Shown piece after piece: positions 43,566-53,206 of a DNA stretch of 64,000 nucleotides. The position numbers and the translations under genes are program-made. The notes under the pieces are model-generated. The model had not been told where the DNA came from and did no database searches. It saw only the letters and a list, made by a program, of their open reading frames with translations. How positions within the stretch are numbered: position 1 is the stretch's first letter; each line of letters begins with the position of its first letter. The stretch spans positions 1,426,001 to 1,490,000 of the forward strand of contig NZ_JAKIJS010000001.1 of NCBI RefSeq assembly GCF_021608225.1, written 5' to 3'. Source of the stretch: Pseudalkalibacillus berkeleyi (GTDB lineage Bacteria; Bacillota; Bacilli; Bacillales; Fictibacillaceae).

Positions 43566-44138
43566 CTAATTTTTGTTTGGTTTAGGATTTGATGGCATAA
43601 ATCGATGTGTCTGACTGAACGCAGATTGGTAGTTCGCGTTTTGAATGAGCGCTTTTTCCTCTGCAGGAATTCTCACAAATCTAATCAGTATGGCATTGAA
43701 AAGAGAAAATACAAACGCTGTAAAGAAGGCATTAAACATGAGGGGAATTACGAATAGTTCCATCGCAACAATGACGTAATTAGGATGTCTTAAATATTGA
43801 AACGGACCTTTCTTAATCACATTCGCACCAGGTAGAATGATAATCTTCGTATTCCAGAAGTATCCTAATGAACGTATCGTCCATACTCTTAAAACTTGGA
43901 GTAAAAGGAACATAATGAACAGGATCGGAAAATACAGAGAAAGGTCAAATTCACGGTAATAAACTTCTATCCACAGAGAAATCAGAAAGCCAGTATGTAA
44001 TATAACGATTAACTTGTAGTGCTTTGATCCATATTCCTTCGCACCCTTTTCTTTCATGATTGTTTCATTTCGTCTCGCAACGAGCAGTTCGACTAGCCTT
44101 TGGATGATCAAAAATATGAAGATGAATGCAAATACCAA
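43566..44138 (-). CDS. bpsB: Isoprenylcysteine methyltransferase-like alkylpyrone methylase BpsB
   Basis: BpsB O-methylates triketide pyrones made by BpsA. The 190 residues have four to five transmembrane helices and the ICMT signature GPFQYLRHPNYVIVAMEL, with the second conserved part RIPAEEKAL. I choose TTG 44138 because GGAGAGGTGA lies 5 bases upstream; an ATG at 44171 lies inside bpsA without a ribosome site. It follows bpsA, forming the known two-gene unit. Confidence 0.87.
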   Translation of the reverse strand: MVFAFIFIFLIIQRLVELLVARRNETIMKEKGAKEYGSKHYKLIVILHTGFLISLWIEVYYREFDLSLYFPILFIMFLLLQVLRVWTIRSLGYFWNTKIIILPGANVIKKGPFQYLRHPNYVIVAMELFVIPLMFNAFFTAFVFSLFNAILIRFVRIPAEEKALIQNANYQSAFSQTHRFMPSNPKPNKN

Positions 44139-44158
44139 ACCGTTCACCTCTCCATTGT

Positions 44159-45238
44159 TTAATTCGTCCATTCTAATAGCAATATTTCAGAACTAAAACC
44201 AGGTCCTAATGCCATAAGTAATCCTAAATCCCCAACATTAATATCTTTTTGTAAAAATCGTTGGAGAACATAAAGAACTGTAACGGATGACATGTTTCCA
44301 TAACGCTTCAAAATGTATAAAGCATCCTCAATCTTTTCATCATCTATAGATAGAGCACTTTTATACGCTTCAAGAACTTTAATACCTCCTGGATGCGCCA
44401 CTAAATGTTTAATTTGTTCCATTTCGAGCTTTTGATCTATTAAAAATTGGTGGATCGTCGGATTCATCCATTGATCCACAATCGTCGGAATATCCTTTGA
44501 AAATACAACATTGAGGCCATTATCCTTAACATCCCACCCCATGACCTCTTCAGAGTCAGGCTTGAGTGTAGACTGTGTCGCTACTGTCCTTACATAGGTG
44601 GTTTCATCATACTTGAACTCATTTTGCTTAACGTCCTCTCCAATTACTAATACAGCTGCTACACCATCTGCGAATAATGAGGTACCAATCAAATTACTTT
44701 TGGAGTAATCGTCGTGCTGAAAGGTTAAACTGCAGAGCTCCACACATACTAGCAACACTTTAGAATCAGGATACGCTTTACAATAATCGTGTGCTCTAGA
44801 AAGTCCTGAAGCTCCCCCAGCACACCCCAGTCCCCATATAGGGATTCTCTTCGTATTACTAGAAAAAGGCATCTTATTCATAATCCTTGCCTCAATACTC
44901 GGAGTCGAAAAGCCTGTAGATGAAACAAAAATGATGGCATCGATTTCGTGATAAGGAACACCAATCGAATCCAGACAATTTTCAATAGCTTTTATACTAT
45001 ATTCAATCGATTTGTTTATGTATAAGTCATTTTTGACTTTTAATGAGTGTGGTTCCTTGTACCAATCCACATCTTTCACAAAATACCGAGATTGGACTTG
45101 TCCATTATCAAATACCTTCAATAATCGATCGATATTAGAGAAATGATCCTTAAACATTTCATAAGCAAACGATACCGTTTCAGTTTGACTGACTTTATGT
45201 TCAGCATTACATGTACCGACTGATAGAATGTATGGCAT
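44159..45238 (-). CDS. bpsA: Type III polyketide synthase BpsA (chalcone-synthase family)
   Basis: BpsA condenses fatty acyl-CoA with malonyl-CoA to alkylpyrones. The 359 residues have the catalytic triad: Cys139 in WGLGCAGGASG, His282 in VAHPGG and Asn315 in RYGNMSS. ATG 45238 is preferred because AGAGGTGG is about 7 bases upstream; an adjacent ATG at 45241 is equally in frame. Lipid products in Bacillus are membrane-associated pyrones of unclear role. Confidence 0.93.
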   Translation of the reverse strand: MPYILSVGTCNAEHKVSQTETVSFAYEMFKDHFSNIDRLLKVFDNGQVQSRYFVKDVDWYKEPHSLKVKNDLYINKSIEYSIKAIENCLDSIGVPYHEIDAIIFVSSTGFSTPSIEARIMNKMPFSSNTKRIPIWGLGCAGGASGLSRAHDYCKAYPDSKVLLVCVELCSLTFQHDDYSKSNLIGTSLFADGVAAVLVIGEDVKQNEFKYDETTYVRTVATQSTLKPDSEEVMGWDVKDNGLNVVFSKDIPTIVDQWMNPTIHQFLIDQKLEMEQIKHLVAHPGGIKVLEAYKSALSIDDEKIEDALYILKRYGNMSSVTVLYVLQRFLQKDINVGDLGLLMALGPGFSSEILLLEWTN

Positions 45239-45314
45239 CATACCACCTCTAATTCATTAAGAATGTTATAAGTTTGTACCAATTTACATGATTTATGTAA
45301 AATTGGTGCATTCG

Positions 45315-45347
45315 TCTAGTCCGCCTACTAGACATATACATATATTA
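45315..45347 (+). promoter_or_regulatory. Inverted repeat and sporulation-type -10 before the YjcZ-like gene
   Basis: TCTAGT-N6-ACTAGA (45315-45332) is a perfect 6+6 inverted repeat. CATATATTA (45339-45347) fits the CATAnnnTA -10 of sigma-K class promoters. No convincing -35 was identified, so this is tentative. Confidence 0.3.
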
Positions 45348-45384
45348 TGGGTGAATGACTGTTTAGGAAGAGGGGGAACATCTC

Positions 45385-45483
45385 ATGTCAGATGGATTCG
45401 GAAAAGGTTTCATACTACTTGTCGTGTTATTTGTCCTACTGGTGATTATCGGTGTCACCGTATACTCAGGGTCACTCGGATAA
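45385..45483 (+). CDS. YjcZ-like small sporulation membrane peptide
   Basis: A 32-residue peptide: a Gly-rich start MSDGFGKG, then one hydrophobic helix FILLVVLFVLLVIIGVTVY and a short polar end. This is the pattern of YjcZ/SscA family spore-associated peptides. AGGGGG lies upstream of the ATG with 8 or so bases of spacing. It is divergent from bpsA and followed by a hairpin terminator, so it is a complete transcription unit. Confidence 0.75.
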   Translation: MSDGFGKGFILLVVLFVLLVIIGVTVYSGSLG

Positions 45484-45506
45484 CCCTTACCTATATCATT
45501 GGAAGC

Positions 45507-45572
45507 AAAAAGGATTGTACTTAACCGTGTGGCTTCAAATAACAACCTGTACGGAATAGTTCAATCCTTTTT
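45507..45572. terminator. Terminator between convergent YjcZ-like gene and the 128-residue gene
   Basis: AAAAAGGATTG (45507-45517) pairs with CAATCCTTTTT (45562-45572), 11 bp, with partial further pairing inside. Confidence 0.75.
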
Positions 45573-45581
45573 GATATAGAC

Positions 45582-45968
45582 TTAAATCTCTAAATAGCCA
45601 TGTTCATGTATTTGCTTTACCATTTCTTCTAGGGCGCTTTGTTCAACACTTTCAAAGAGGGATAGAAATTGATCCTCTTCATTTATGTAAACTCTGTATC
45701 GTTTTCGGTATTCAGGGTTTTTCTTCAAAGCAAGTAAGGCTACCAAATCTCGAATGTACATCCCTTTCCCATTCACTTCAAAGACTGGGTTTGATTGTAT
45801 GCTGGTTTGTTCCAATAATTGCTCATCGAAGTATCGAACATACAAGACGGAAAGGGTCTTATGCTTACCTTCATCTTCAAAAGTAACATCTGAACGACTG
45901 AAAAACTCTTCCGGTGAATTTGATTTAGACTTCTCTAACTCTTCACTAGCAATAGCCGTTACCTTCAT
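45582..45968 (-). CDS. Uncharacterised protein downstream of scpB
   Basis: 128 residues, soluble, mixed alpha/beta by appearance, no motif I recognise. ATG 45968 has AGGAGG 8 bases upstream, located in the last codons of scpB; the scpB stop lies 3 bases before the ATG. It therefore belongs to the scpA-scpB operon. In B. subtilis this slot holds ypuI, but the sequence does not resemble what I know of YpuI. Possible role around chromosome segregation is only guilt by association. Confidence 0.65.
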   Translation of the reverse strand: MKVTAIASEELEKSKSNSPEEFFSRSDVTFEDEGKHKTLSVLYVRYFDEQLLEQTSIQSNPVFEVNGKGMYIRDLVALLALKKNPEYRKRYRVYINEEDQFLSLFESVEQSALEEMVKQIHEHGYLEI

Positions 45969-45971
45969 CAA

Positions 45972-46574
45972 TTATTCCTCCTCATTATTAGGACCAATCG
46001 CATTTTGGAAGTTTTCGAAGAATAAATCTGCTTCCGTTTCAATCGAATCATCTTCAACATGGTCTGGTAAATGCGGTAGGTCTTCAATTGTCTTCAAACC
46101 AAAATACTCTAGAAAATCACGTGTTGTTCCATATAAAATGGCGCGTCCAGTCCCTTCAGCTCTTCCTACTTCTTTCACCAATTCTTTCGAGGCAAGTGTT
46201 TGAAGGGGTTTCTCTGTTTTGACTCCTCGTATATCTTCAATTTCTGCTCTTGTAATCGGTTGTTTATATGCAATGATTGCTAAAGTTTCTAAAGCCGCTT
46301 GTGACAGTGAACCGGTCGTAGGTGATTCCACAAATTTTTCGTAATAGTTGATATGCTTTGCCTTCGTGGAAAATTGATATCCACCCGCGATTTCAACAAT
46401 TTCTATCCCTCGTTCATCCGATTGATAATCTTGCTTCATCTCTTGGATGATACTTTCAGCTTGTGATTGTTCAATTTGGAGGATATCAGCAGCCTGCTTA
46501 CTTTCTAATCCTTCATCACCTACAACGAAGAGTAATCCTTCTATAATTGCTTTTTGTTCTATTCTTGTTGTCAA
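45972..46574 (-). CDS. scpB: Segregation and condensation protein B
   Basis: ScpB is a winged-helix subunit of the SMC-ScpAB condensin. The 200 residues include ALETLAIIAYKQPITRAEIEDIRGV (split here only for naming: ALETLAIIAYKQPITRAEIE) and LLYGTTRDFLEYFG-like AILYGTTRDFLEYFGL. The acidic C-terminal tail is usual. Overlaps scpA by 4 bases. Confidence 0.96.
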   Translation of the reverse strand: MTTRIEQKAIIEGLLFVVGDEGLESKQAADILQIEQSQAESIIQEMKQDYQSDERGIEIVEIAGGYQFSTKAKHINYYEKFVESPTTGSLSQAALETLAIIAYKQPITRAEIEDIRGVKTEKPLQTLASKELVKEVGRAEGTGRAILYGTTRDFLEYFGLKTIEDLPHLPDHVEDDSIETEADLFFENFQNAIGPNNEEE

Positions 46575-47335
46575 CTCTGATCCTCCTCTACTAAATGAAT
46601 CATAATATCTTGGAAATTCTTCTGTTGTTCACATCGTATTTGTCGTGTCTTCATTAATTCCAGTATCGCCAAGAATGTCACAACCATATGATCCCGACTA
46701 GGGTAAGGAAATAGACTCTGAAAAGATTGTTTTCCTGTCCGTCCGCTTAGCTCTATGACTATCTCATTCATACGAGTATCAATTGGTATATCTTGTCGAT
46801 CGATTTTTGTCGTGGGTGTTTTCCGATTCTTTTTTTGTTTTTTATCAAATATAGATTGAAAAGCACCAACTAGATCGTAGATGGTCATATTTGAAACCGG
46901 ATTGACAGGTGCTGATGTTGTTTCTATATGATCTAAATTGGAAGGTGGTTTCGAGAAGGTTAGACTTCTTTTCCCCTCATTTTCTCTTAAATAAGAAGAA
47001 GCCTCCTTGAATTTTCGATACTCAATTAAGCGACGAACGAGATCCTCTCGAGGATCATCTTCCATTTCCATTTCAATTTGCTGATCCAATTGTCCTTCAT
47101 CATGTTTTGGAAGTAGCGTTTTACTTTTTATAGCTAGTAACGAAGCTGCCATCACTAAGTATTCACTAGCAACATCCAACTGTAACTCTTTCATCGTATG
47201 TATATATTCTAAGTATTGCTCTGTAATTTGTGAAACTGGAATGTCATAAATATCGATCTCATACCGATTGATTAAATGTAGTAATAAATCAAGCGGACCT
47301 TCAAATGCATCCAGTCTAACATTATATTGCGTCAT
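46571..47335 (-). CDS. scpA: Segregation and condensation protein A
   Basis: ScpA is the kleisin that bridges the SMC heads. The 254 residues start YNVRLDAFEGPLDLLLHLI, the kleisin N-terminal signature binding the SMC neck, and end with a winged helix (about 180-254) binding the SMC cap. It heads scpA-scpB-128 residue gene. Confidence 0.96.
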   Translation of the reverse strand: MTQYNVRLDAFEGPLDLLLHLINRYEIDIYDIPVSQITEQYLEYIHTMKELQLDVASEYLVMAASLLAIKSKTLLPKHDEGQLDQQIEMEMEDDPREDLVRRLIEYRKFKEASSYLRENEGKRSLTFSKPPSNLDHIETTSAPVNPVSNMTIYDLVGAFQSIFDKKQKKNRKTPTTKIDRQDIPIDTRMNEIVIELSGRTGKQSFQSLFPYPSRDHMVVTFLAILELMKTRQIRCEQQKNFQDIMIHLVEEDQS

Positions 47336-47488
47336 GAAATGTTCCCCATTTTCATATTCTATTATTTATATAGACTTAAAAATATGTCGATATTATAGCA
47401 CACAGGATACCCCTTCACAATTTGCTTCTTTTCAAGAAGGGAAGTAATTATGATAAACTAATACGTAAAGAATGGAGGGATCCATTAG

Positions 47489-48016
47489 ATGTACCCGAAA
47501 GCATATATCGATTACTTAGTTCATTTTCATGGTTTAAGAGATTACTTTGAATGCCATGAAATTTTAGAAGAATACTGGAAGTCTGTCCCAAAAGAGCAAG
47601 AAAAACATCATTGGGTAGGACTGATCCAGATTGCAGTAGCTTTGTACCACCAAAGAAGAAATAATTTCTCAGGTGCAAAGAGAATGATGAAAAGTGCGTT
47701 GAACATCGTGGAAACAAACCAATCGAAATTGATCTCACTCGGTATAGATGTAAATGTATTAATGTCCGAACTCCGCACACGCCTAAATGAAATAACCAAT
47801 CAACAACCCTATCATAGCTTTAACTTCCCCTTATTAGATAAGGACCTCCGTGCACTATGTGAACAGAAATGTCAGGAAATTGAGTGTACGTATGGCATGC
47901 CAAGCGACTTGGATAATGACTATTTGATTCATAAACATACGCTAAGAGATCGAAAGCCTGTTATTAAAGAACGACTTGAACAACACGCCATTAGAAAAAA
48001 GAAACGGGAAGGATAA
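47489..48016 (+). CDS. ypuF: DUF309 protein YpuF
   Basis: 175 residues with the DUF309 signature FHGLRDYFECHEILEEYWK (about 13-31), all-helical, and a His/Glu pattern suggestive of a metal or hydrolytic site. Function unknown. ATG 47489 follows GGAGGG. It lies between scpA and ribT on the opposite strand. Its last codons form part of a terminator stem shared with ribT. Confidence 0.85.
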   Translation: MYPKAYIDYLVHFHGLRDYFECHEILEEYWKSVPKEQEKHHWVGLIQIAVALYHQRRNNFSGAKRMMKSALNIVETNQSKLISLGIDVNVLMSELRTRLNEITNQQPYHSFNFPLLDKDLRALCEQKCQEIECTYGMPSDLDNDYLIHKHTLRDRKPVIKERLEQHAIRKKKREG

Positions 48017-48029
48017 TCCTTTCCGTTTC

Positions 48030-48031
<2 letters not shown>
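47999..48031. terminator. Shared terminator overlapping the ends of ypuF and ribT
   Basis: AAGAAACGGGAAGGAT (47999-48014) pairs with ATCCTTTCCGTTTCTT (48016-48031), 16 bp with one G-U. The left arm is ypuF coding sequence including the stop; the right arm reaches the ribT stop. Confidence 0.8.
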
Positions 48032-48513
<482 letters not shown>

Positions 48514-48653
48514 ACAGTTCCAACCTCTTAAGAATACTACTGATAAAGTTCAATATAGTCACATTCATTATAGCGAAACTTCTTTAAAGTTGCTAATTTT
48601 AGTCTATATAAGTATAACATTCTATAGATCTTGGTAAACACCTTTTTACAAGC

Positions 48654-49124
48654 CTATTTATTGAACGACCTGCAAAGATTACCCATTTCAATAGCTGAAA
48701 CAGCAGCTTCCCAACCTTTGTTTCCAGCTTTCGTTCCCGCTCTTTCTACCGCTTGTTCGATAGAATCTGTTGTTAGCACACCGAATATGACAGGTACACC
48801 AGAATTGATTGCAAGACTAGAAACCCCTTTCGAAACCTCGCTACATACATAATCGAAGTGTGGAGTAGAACCTCGAATGACAGTTCCTAATGTAATTACC
48901 GCGTCATACTTATTCGAATCTACCATCTTCTTTGCAATCAATGGAATTTCAAATGCACCTGGAACCCATGCGATATCAACGTCCTCTTCATTTACACCAT
49001 GGCGTTTCAATGCATCCTCAGCACCTGACAATAATTTCCCAGTTATGAATTCATTAAATCGACCTACAACAATCCCTACTTTTAAATTCGTTCCTACTAA
49101 ATGTCCCTCAAATGTTGTACCCAT
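48654..49124 (-). CDS. ribH: 6,7-dimethyl-8-ribityllumazine synthase
   Basis: Condenses the ribityl-uracil with dihydroxybutanone phosphate. The 156 residues include [32 protein letters not shown] (about 54-68), [15 protein letters not shown] (catalytic His about 89) and the C-terminal [18 protein letters not shown] 49124. Follows ribBA by 84 bases in the rib operon. Confidence 0.97.
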   Translation of the reverse strand: MGTTFEGHLVGTNLKVGIVVGRFNEFITGKLLSGAEDALKRHGVNEEDVDIAWVPGAFEIPLIAKKMVDSNKYDAVITLGTVIRGSTPHFDYVCSEVSKGVSSLAINSGVPVIFGVLTTDSIEQAVERAGTKAGNKGWEAAVSAIEMGNLCRSFNK

Positions 49125-49208
49125 AATATTATTCCTCCTAATTTGTATATTCCTCTTAATTCACCACTTATTTCTGTGTTGTCACCTATATATGTTGCGA
49201 TTCACTTT

Positions 49209-50402
49209 TTAAAAGTGAAGCATGTGACCTAACTTGCTGTGTTTTGTTCTTAAATACTTTTCATTCTCATCCCTATGTGGTAGTTGGATCGGCACTCGAT
49301 CGAGCACTTCTAAACCATACCCACTTAAGCCTTTGATCTTCCTCGGGTTATTTGTAAGGAGGTTCATTTTAGAGATACCTAGATCTCTTAAAATTTGTGC
49401 TCCGATACCATAATCACGCAGATCAGGTGCAAAACCAAGCTTTTCATTAGCTTCAACTGTGTCATAGCCCTCTTCCTGTAGCTTGTAAGCCTTCATTTTA
49501 TTTAAAAGACCGATCCCTCTGCCTTCTTGTCTCATATAGAGGAGTACACCATTTCCTTCTTGTTCAATCTGGGACAAGGCTGCGTGTAATTGGGGACCAC
49601 AATCACATCTGAACGAACCAAATGCATCCCCTGTCAAACATTCAGAATGAACACGAACTAATGTAGGTTCATCAGGGATAATTTCTCCTTTTATAAGTGC
49701 GATGTGTTCCTTTTGATCAAGGATATTTGAATAACCGATGGCACGGAACTCCCCGAACGCCGTTGGTAGAGTAATTTCAATTTCCTTTTGAACAAGCTTA
49801 TCTTTTCGGTTTCGGTATTGGATGAGATCCTTGATTGTGATCATCTTCAAATCGTATTCATCTGCAATCTTTCGTAAGTCAGGCACCCTTGCCATCGTGC
49901 CATCTTCATTCATGATTTCACAAATAACTCCCGCTGGCTCTGCTCCAGAAAGTCGTGCCAAGTCTACAGCTGCTTCAGTGTGACCTGCTCTTCTCAAAAC
50001 GCCGCCTTGCTTAGCGATTAAAGGAAAGACGTGGCCTGGTCTTTTAAAGTCTGAAGGTACTGACTTCGGATTTAATAACTGTTGAATTGTAGTTGCCCTT
50101 TCCTGTGCAGAAATGCCAGTAGTTGACGATTTGTGGTCGATACTTACCGTAAATGCCGTCCCGTGTGGATCTGTATTGTGATTTACCATTGGATTGAGTT
50201 CTAATTTGCTTGCAAGGTCTTCAGTAATCGGAGTACATACAAGACCACGACCATGGGTCACCATAAAATTGATCACTTCAGGTGTTACTCGATCAGCGAG
50301 TGAGATGAAGTCCCCCTCATTTTCCCGATCCTCATCATCACATACAATGACCACATTACCTTGCATCAATTCATAAATTGCTTCCTCTATACGGTCAAAC
50401 AT
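49209..50402 (-). CDS. ribBA: Bifunctional DHBP synthase / GTP cyclohydrolase II
   Basis: The N-terminal half (about 1-200) makes 3,4-dihydroxy-2-butanone 4-phosphate ([11 protein letters not shown] at 22-32 and [12 protein letters not shown]). The C-terminal half opens GTP (zinc ligands in [20 protein letters not shown], and RQEGRGIGL). The 397 residues equal the usual fused length. It supplies both substrates of the riboflavin branch. Confidence 0.97.
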   Translation of the reverse strand: MFDRIEEAIYELMQGNVVIVCDDEDRENEGDFISLADRVTPEVINFMVTHGRGLVCTPITEDLASKLELNPMVNHNTDPHGTAFTVSIDHKSSTTGISAQERATTIQQLLNPKSVPSDFKRPGHVFPLIAKQGGVLRRAGHTEAAVDLARLSGAEPAGVICEIMNEDGTMARVPDLRKIADEYDLKMITIKDLIQYRNRKDKLVQKEIEITLPTAFGEFRAIGYSNILDQKEHIALIKGEIIPDEPTLVRVHSECLTGDAFGSFRCDCGPQLHAALSQIEQEGNGVLLYMRQEGRGIGLLNKMKAYKLQEEGYDTVEANEKLGFAPDLRDYGIGAQILRDLGISKMNLLTNNPRKIKGLSGYGLEVLDRVPIQLPHRDENEKYLRTKHSKLGHMLHF

Positions 50403-50466
50403 ATTGAGGTCACCACCCTTTCAAATATCTCCTTACTTATCATTCCGATCATCCGTAACGAACACT

Positions 50467-51114
50467 TTAAAATCCGTTATCCGTTAAAAACTCCATCGTC
50501 AACTTCCCTTTGGACGTTTGCTCTGCTTTTCTTTCAAGTAAATGATCCACATATTTTGCTAGCATATCTGCCTCTATATTAACTTGATCGCCTTCATTCT
50601 TATGACCAAGAACGGACTCTTGTACCGTATGCGGGATAAGTGATAACGTAAACGTTCGGTCTGTGACGCCAAATATCGTAAGGCTCGTTCCATCCACTGC
50701 AACAGATCCTTTGTTCATGAAATAGGACTGCAAATCATCAGGAGCCTCTATCTCATAGTAAATCGCATTATGCTTTGTCGTTTTCTTCACTATTTTACCT
50801 ACTCCATCAATGTGCCCGGAAACGAAATGACCTCCAAAACGTCCACCTGCTGCCATTGCTCGTTCAAGATTAACCGGATCACCGGAGCCAATACGTTTTA
50901 AATTCGTAGATTTCAGTGTTTCAGGCATGACATCGACAGTGAATGAAGTTTGCCCGAAAGAGGTTACCGTCAAACAAATACCATTTACTGAGATACTATC
51001 TCCTAGCTGAACATCCTCAAGAACTTTCTTTGCTTGTATTGTCACAACGTACCCTTCACTTGACTCTTTTACAGAATGGATCGTGCCAATCTCTTCAATA
51101 ATACCTGTGAACAT
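50467..51114 (-). CDS. ribE: Riboflavin synthase alpha subunit
   Basis: Dismutates lumazine to riboflavin. The 215 residues show the tandem lumazine-binding repeats (about 1-97 and 98-195), the start MFTGIIEEIG, and matching motifs VNGICLTVTSF and VDGTSLTIFGV. Starts 3 bases after ribD. Confidence 0.97.
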   Translation of the reverse strand: MFTGIIEEIGTIHSVKESSEGYVVTIQAKKVLEDVQLGDSISVNGICLTVTSFGQTSFTVDVMPETLKSTNLKRIGSGDPVNLERAMAAGGRFGGHFVSGHIDGVGKIVKKTTKHNAIYYEIEAPDDLQSYFMNKGSVAVDGTSLTIFGVTDRTFTLSLIPHTVQESVLGHKNEGDQVNIEADMLAKYVDHLLERKAEQTSKGKLTMEFLTDNGF

Positions 51115-51117
51115 GAC

Positions 51118-52209
51118 TTATCCCTCCTTTAGAACAGAGACAATTTTCAAATCATCTCCGATTTGTTCAAATGAAATGGTTTGTAAATCAACTGCCTCGT
51201 CCATATATTTGATACCTGCTCCACCTATTATCGAAGGGCTTGTAAAACCACCAATAATCTTAGGAGCTAAGTAAGTAATCAATTGTTGGAAACACCGTTC
51301 TTTCACAAAGCTTGCGTGTACAGTTGCCCCGCCCTCAACATAAATAGAGGTGATGCCTATAGTAGCCATCCGTTCTAATAGGGACCTGATTTGAATGCTC
51401 TCTGCCTCCAGTTTGATCACTTGGACGTACTCAGATTGAATTTCTTCTATTTGATCCATAGCCACTTGGCTCCCTGTAATGATAAGGGTTTGCGCTTCTC
51501 GATCATTTAATACCTTAGCTGATCGAGGAATACGTAGATGAGTATCCAGAATAATCCTGGTTGGATTTTTACCTCCGAACGGTAGTCTCGTTGTAAGCTG
51601 AGGATCATCTTCAATAATCGTTTGGACACCGACTAAGATTGCATCATGCTCTTGACGCGAATGGTGGACGTCTCTCCTTGCCTCTTCACCCGTTATCCAT
51701 TTACTTTCCCCAGTAGTAGTGGCAGTCTTTCCATCTAAGCTAGAAGCAGCTTTCAGCGTTACATAAGGTAAGCTCGTTTTCATAAAATGGTTAAAAAACG
51801 GATTAAGCTCAGTCGCTTCTTCTTCTAATAAACCAATATGAACATCGATTCCTGCTTGCTTGAGTCGTTCCACTCCTCTACCTGCTACTACAGGGTTTGG
51901 ATCGAGGGTAGCAACATAAATACGCGAAATCCCTCTGTCTATTACGAGGTTGGCACATGGAGGCGTTTTCCCAAAATGACTACAAGGTTCTAATGTAACG
52001 AACATCGTAGCACCATTCGCTTTGTCGCCAGCCATGTTGAGTGCATGGACTTCCGCATGATCTTCTCCGGCCTTCATATGTGCGCCTATACCTACAATTT
52101 CACCATCGCGAACGACAACAGCGCCGACTTTCGGATTCGGAGACGTTTGCCCAACCATTTGTTTCGCCATATCTATAGCAAGTTTCATATAACGAACTTC
52201 TTGTTCCAT
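51118..52209 (-). CDS. ribD: Bifunctional riboflavin deaminase/reductase
   Basis: First gene of the rib operon. The 363 residues contain the zinc-deaminase domain (HAEVHAL with His51 and Glu53; PCSHFGKTPPC with Cys76 and Cys85) and a C-terminal reductase domain (from about 145, TLKAASSLDGKTATTTGESKW). ATG 52209 is chosen with AAGGTGG upstream; the GTG at 52221 is inside that ribosome site. Controlled by the upstream FMN riboswitch. Confidence 0.97.
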   Translation of the reverse strand: MEQEVRYMKLAIDMAKQMVGQTSPNPKVGAVVVRDGEIVGIGAHMKAGEDHAEVHALNMAGDKANGATMFVTLEPCSHFGKTPPCANLVIDRGISRIYVATLDPNPVVAGRGVERLKQAGIDVHIGLLEEEATELNPFFNHFMKTSLPYVTLKAASSLDGKTATTTGESKWITGEEARRDVHHSRQEHDAILVGVQTIIEDDPQLTTRLPFGGKNPTRIILDTHLRIPRSAKVLNDREAQTLIITGSQVAMDQIEEIQSEYVQVIKLEAESIQIRSLLERMATIGITSIYVEGGATVHASFVKERCFQQLITYLAPKIIGGFTSPSIIGGAGIKYMDEAVDLQTISFEQIGDDLKIVSVLKEG

Positions 52210-52235
52210 AATGTTAACCACCTTATTTAAACATC

Positions 52236-52271
52236 AAAAAACCCCGAAAATGCTAGACGCATCTTCGGGGT
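52236..52271 (-). terminator. Attenuator terminator of the FMN riboswitch
   Basis: ACCCCGAA.ATGC pairs with GCAT.TTCGGGGT (52241-52252 with 52259-52271, one mismatch), followed on the minus strand by six T. It lies between the aptamer and ribD. Confidence 0.9.
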
Positions 52272-52399
52272 ATGAGAGCATAAGAAATAAACCTCTGCAA
52301 CTTCGAACTGAACGAATGCTCAGATAGTAGGCATGAGTAAAGATAGAGAGCTGTGGCATGTGTAACTGATCCATACTCTCTTCCTAGGTTCTTCTTATA

Positions 52400-52543
52400 T
52401 ATCCTTCTCCCATCCAGACTATACTGTCGGCTTCGGATTTGCACCGAATCCACCGCTACAACGAATTGCACCGGGTCACGGACTAAGAAGCAACGCTCGC
52501 TTCATCACCGCCGGTTGGGATTTTCACCCGACCCCGAAGGATA
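52400..52543 (-). ncRNA. FMN riboswitch (RFN element) controlling ribD
   Basis: On the minus strand the RFN consensus is complete: TATCCTTCGGGGTCGGGTG at the 5' side, AATCCCAACCGGCGGT, AGTCCGTGACCCGG, GCGGTGGATTCGGTG, AATCCGAAGCCGACAG, and GTCTGGATGGGAGAAGGATA closing P1. FMN binding should favour the downstream terminator at 52236-52271. About 130 bases of expression platform lie between aptamer and terminator. This explains the 480-base gap 52210-52690 together with the ppiB terminator. Confidence 0.96.
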
Positions 52544-52633
52544 ATTTACTTGTATGTATTTTATGTTACTCTTTCTCAAACGTATTAGCAAGGAGAATGT
52601 GTTTAAGTCATATATAACGACCTTTTTCCTTTA

Positions 52634-52683
52634 AAGAAAAAACTGACTCGAAATCCAATAATATGGATTTCTGAGTCAGTTTC
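52634..52683 (-). terminator. Terminator of ppiB
   Basis: AAACTGACTC (52640-52649) pairs with GAGTCAGTTT (52673-52682), with inner AAATCCA/TGGATTT, and T residues follow on the minus strand. Confidence 0.85.
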
Positions 52684-52690
52684 TCATTTA

Positions 52691-53125
52691 TTACTCTTCC
52701 CAAACTTTAACTTCTTTCATTACGTCGCCGTTTTGAGTACGTAATGCTGAGTCCAAGCCTTCTGTAACTTGACCGAAAACGGTATGTACACCGTCTAAAT
52801 GTGGTTGGCTGTCATGAACGATGAAGAATTGGCTTCCTCCAGTGTTTTTACCTGCATGAGCCATTGATAATGAACCAGGCTTATGTTTATGTGGGTTACC
52901 TTCTGTTTCACAGTCAATTGTGTAACCAGGGCCACCGGTACCTGTTCCTGTTGGACATCCACCTTGGGATACAAATCCTGGTATGACACGGTGGAACGTT
53001 AATCCGTTGTAAAATCCTTCGTTCGCTAATTTTTCAAAGTTTGCTACTGTATTCGGTGCTTCTTCTGGGAAAAATTCAATCAGTACTTTTTCGCCGTTTT
53101 CAAATTCAATACTTCCTTTTTTCAT
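52691..53125 (-). CDS. ppiB: Cyclophilin-type peptidyl-prolyl isomerase
   Basis: Catalyses proline isomerisation during folding; cytoplasmic. The 144 residues show [19 protein letters not shown], the active-site Arg/Phe/Gln residues in HRVI and GGSQFFIV, and [15 protein letters not shown] 53125 has GAGGAGGG upstream; a longer open frame to 53194 has no family counterpart. Between lysA and ribD, as in B. subtilis. Confidence 0.96.
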   Translation of the reverse strand: MKKGSIEFENGEKVLIEFFPEEAPNTVANFEKLANEGFYNGLTFHRVIPGFVSQGGCPTGTGTGGPGYTIDCETEGNPHKHKPGSLSMAHAGKNTGGSQFFIVHDSQPHLDGVHTVFGQVTEGLDSALRTQNGDVMKEVKVWEE

Positions 53126-53206
53126 GATAAAACCCTCCTCTACTGCAAGTAGTTTCATTGTATGTTTTTTTGAAAGAGAAGTAAAGAAATGCACATTCGA
53201 TATCCC

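Noticed and set aside
45288-45524. 78-residue open frame on plus near the YjcZ-like gene
   Set aside because: Overlaps the better-supported 32-codon gene in another frame, no ribosome site.
53126-53194. 23-residue extension of PpiB
   Set aside because: Strong ribosome site directly before ATG 53125; no family counterpart.
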